From Roseobacter fucihabitans (lineage in GTDB: Bacteria > Pseudomonadota > Alphaproteobacteria > Rhodobacterales > Rhodobacteraceae), in the NCBI RefSeq assembly GCF_014337925.2, contig NZ_CP143423.1, positions 402,501 through 466,500 of the forward strand: a stretch of DNA of 64,000 nucleotides, written 5' to 3'. A program made the translations under genes and the position numbers. A model generated the notes under the pieces. The model made no database searches. It saw nothing but the letters and a program-made list of their open reading frames with translations, and had not been told where the DNA came from. Below are positions 63,430 to 64,000 of this stretch, one piece after another; position 1 is the stretch's first letter, and every line of letters begins with the position of its first letter.

Positions 63430-63728
63430 TAAATCTCCACATCGCCCAGCAACGCGGCCCAGGAGGCCCCGTGCATGTCGCGATCCGTGACGGACCCCTG
63501 CACGGCGGGGCGGGGCAGCGAGAATTTCACCACATGCAATTGTTCGATGTCAAAGCGCTTGATGGCTTGTCCATCGGTGTCGAACACCTGCGCCACCCGC
63601 GTTGTGCTGAGGCCGTCGCGCACCCGCGCGTAGGCCTCGGGAGAGCCGCAGAAGATGTCGATGGTCAACCAAAAAGGTCCGGCATTTTTGCTGCGGAGTT
63701 TGGTGACGAGGCTGCGCAGTTCAGGCAA
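63429..63728 (-). CDS. DUF4387 family protein
   Basis: Protein of 99 residues beginning PELRSLVTKLRSKNAGPFWLTIDIFCG with GSVTDRDMHGASWAALLGDVEI at its end, the typical DUF4387 pattern. Function is unknown; the family is almost always encoded next to AtuA-type (DUF1446) acyclic terpene or acyl-CoA related proteins. The only start in frame is TTG at 63728, eight bases inside the upstream gene, suggesting tight coupling. Confidence 0.85.
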   Translation of the reverse strand: MPELRSLVTKLRSKNAGPFWLTIDIFCGSPEAYARVRDGLSTTRVAQVFDTDGQAIKRFDIEQLHVVKFSLPRPAVQGSVTDRDMHGASWAALLGDVEI

Positions 63729-64000
63729 TGTCGATCACCTCCAGTTCAAAGGCTGCCATCGGATCGCTCAGGTGCAACACATGGCTCAGCGCGAATTCAT
63801 AGACCTGTCCCTGATGCATTTCGGGCGGCGAAAACAGAAAAGCAAAGGTCGGCTGCTCCTCCTCCTGCGTCAGCGGGTGGTGCAACAGATAGGGGTTCAA
63901 GAGCTTTCCGATCTCGCTCGCCTGCGCCTCATCCGGTGCGGTGATGATACCGATCACACCGATTTCCAATGGGGTTGCGGCGCGCGTCTCCAGCGTCCCA
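63721..64000 (-). CDS. C-terminal end of a probable AtuA-type (DUF1446) protein, runs off window
   Basis: The minus-strand frame is open to the window edge. The visible ~92 residues read GTLETRAATPLEIGVIGII and later SPPEMHQGQVYEFALSHVLHL, ending FELEVIDIA. Overlap with the DUF4387 gene and the C-terminal pattern suggest an AtuA-family protein, otherwise ~450 residues long. The assignment rests mainly on the neighbour. The N terminus and most of the protein are outside the window. Confidence 0.6.
   Translation of the reverse strand, partial: GTLETRAATPLEIGVIGIITAPDEAQASEIGKLLNPYLLHHPLTQEEEQPTFAFLFSPPEMHQGQVYEFALSHVLHLSDPMAAFELEVIDIA

Noticed and set aside
1-64000. CRISPR arrays, tRNA and rRNA genes, prophage
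   Set aside because: No regularly spaced repeats, no tRNA-like cloverleaf with a TTC arm and no rRNA segment was seen; the only mobile DNA is the island at 33526-36560. A covariance-model scan would be decisive for tRNA.

Overview
The window reads as chromosomal DNA of a marine alphaproteobacterium of the Rhodobacteraceae (Roseobacter group). This is inferred from gene content, not from a marker gene: a TRAP transporter with sugar-acid enzymes, a ChrR/RpoE singlet-oxygen regulon of Rhodobacter type, a CtrA-like TTAA-N7-TTAA box, three tandem peptide deformylase genes, and GC-rich codon use throughout. No rRNA, tRNA or CRISPR array was seen.

Layout. 1-2832: 3' part of mutL overlapping rmuC. 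2886-22051: a roughly 19 kb sugar-acid catabolic region. Its left half runs on the minus strand from a TRAP transporter (dctP, dctQ, dctM) through an altronate-dehydratase-like enzyme, two Gfo/Idh-type dehydrogenases, a 3-hydroxyisobutyrate-dehydrogenase-like reductase, a DMT permease and a PfkB (KDG-type) kinase. Its right half holds a GntR regulator, a DenD-like/L-threonate-dehydrogenase-like pair, and a plus-strand run of SDR, IlvD/Edd dehydratase, FAH hydrolase, D-2-hydroxyacid dehydrogenase and enolase-superfamily dehydratase. This looks like an oxidative sugar-acid route ending in 2,4-diketo-3-deoxy acid cleavage.

22159-28217: chrR-rpoE, divergent from a five-gene operon (FAD oxidoreductase, DUF1365, MFS, DUF3833, SDR) matching the known RpoE-dependent singlet-oxygen operon of Rhodobacter sphaeroides; two RpoE-like promoters lie back to back. 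28214-33525: saccharopine-dehydrogenase-like protein, GST, histidine phosphatase and a formate dehydrogenase alpha subunit without its partners. 33526-36560: a mobile-element island with an intact IS110-family recombinase between two decayed IS200-like copies, which carry a related 41-44 bp insert at two different places.

36573-50873: FadR-type regulator with an adjacent operator, SMC, MltB-type transglycosylase, cobalamin genes (cbiB, cobC-like), a lone receiver protein, a glutathionyl-hydroquinone reductase, a MalY/PatB enzyme, three tandem deformylases and fmt. 50875-55174: RND efflux pump. 55175-56611: an accessory patch with a decayed ORF and an unrecognised protein. 56696-64000: a membrane-anchored cyclooxygenase-like haem peroxidase, an Asp/Glu racemase-like gene divergent from a DadA-like dehydrogenase, a PQQ quinohaemoprotein dehydrogenase, DUF4387 and the end of a probable AtuA-type gene running off the window.
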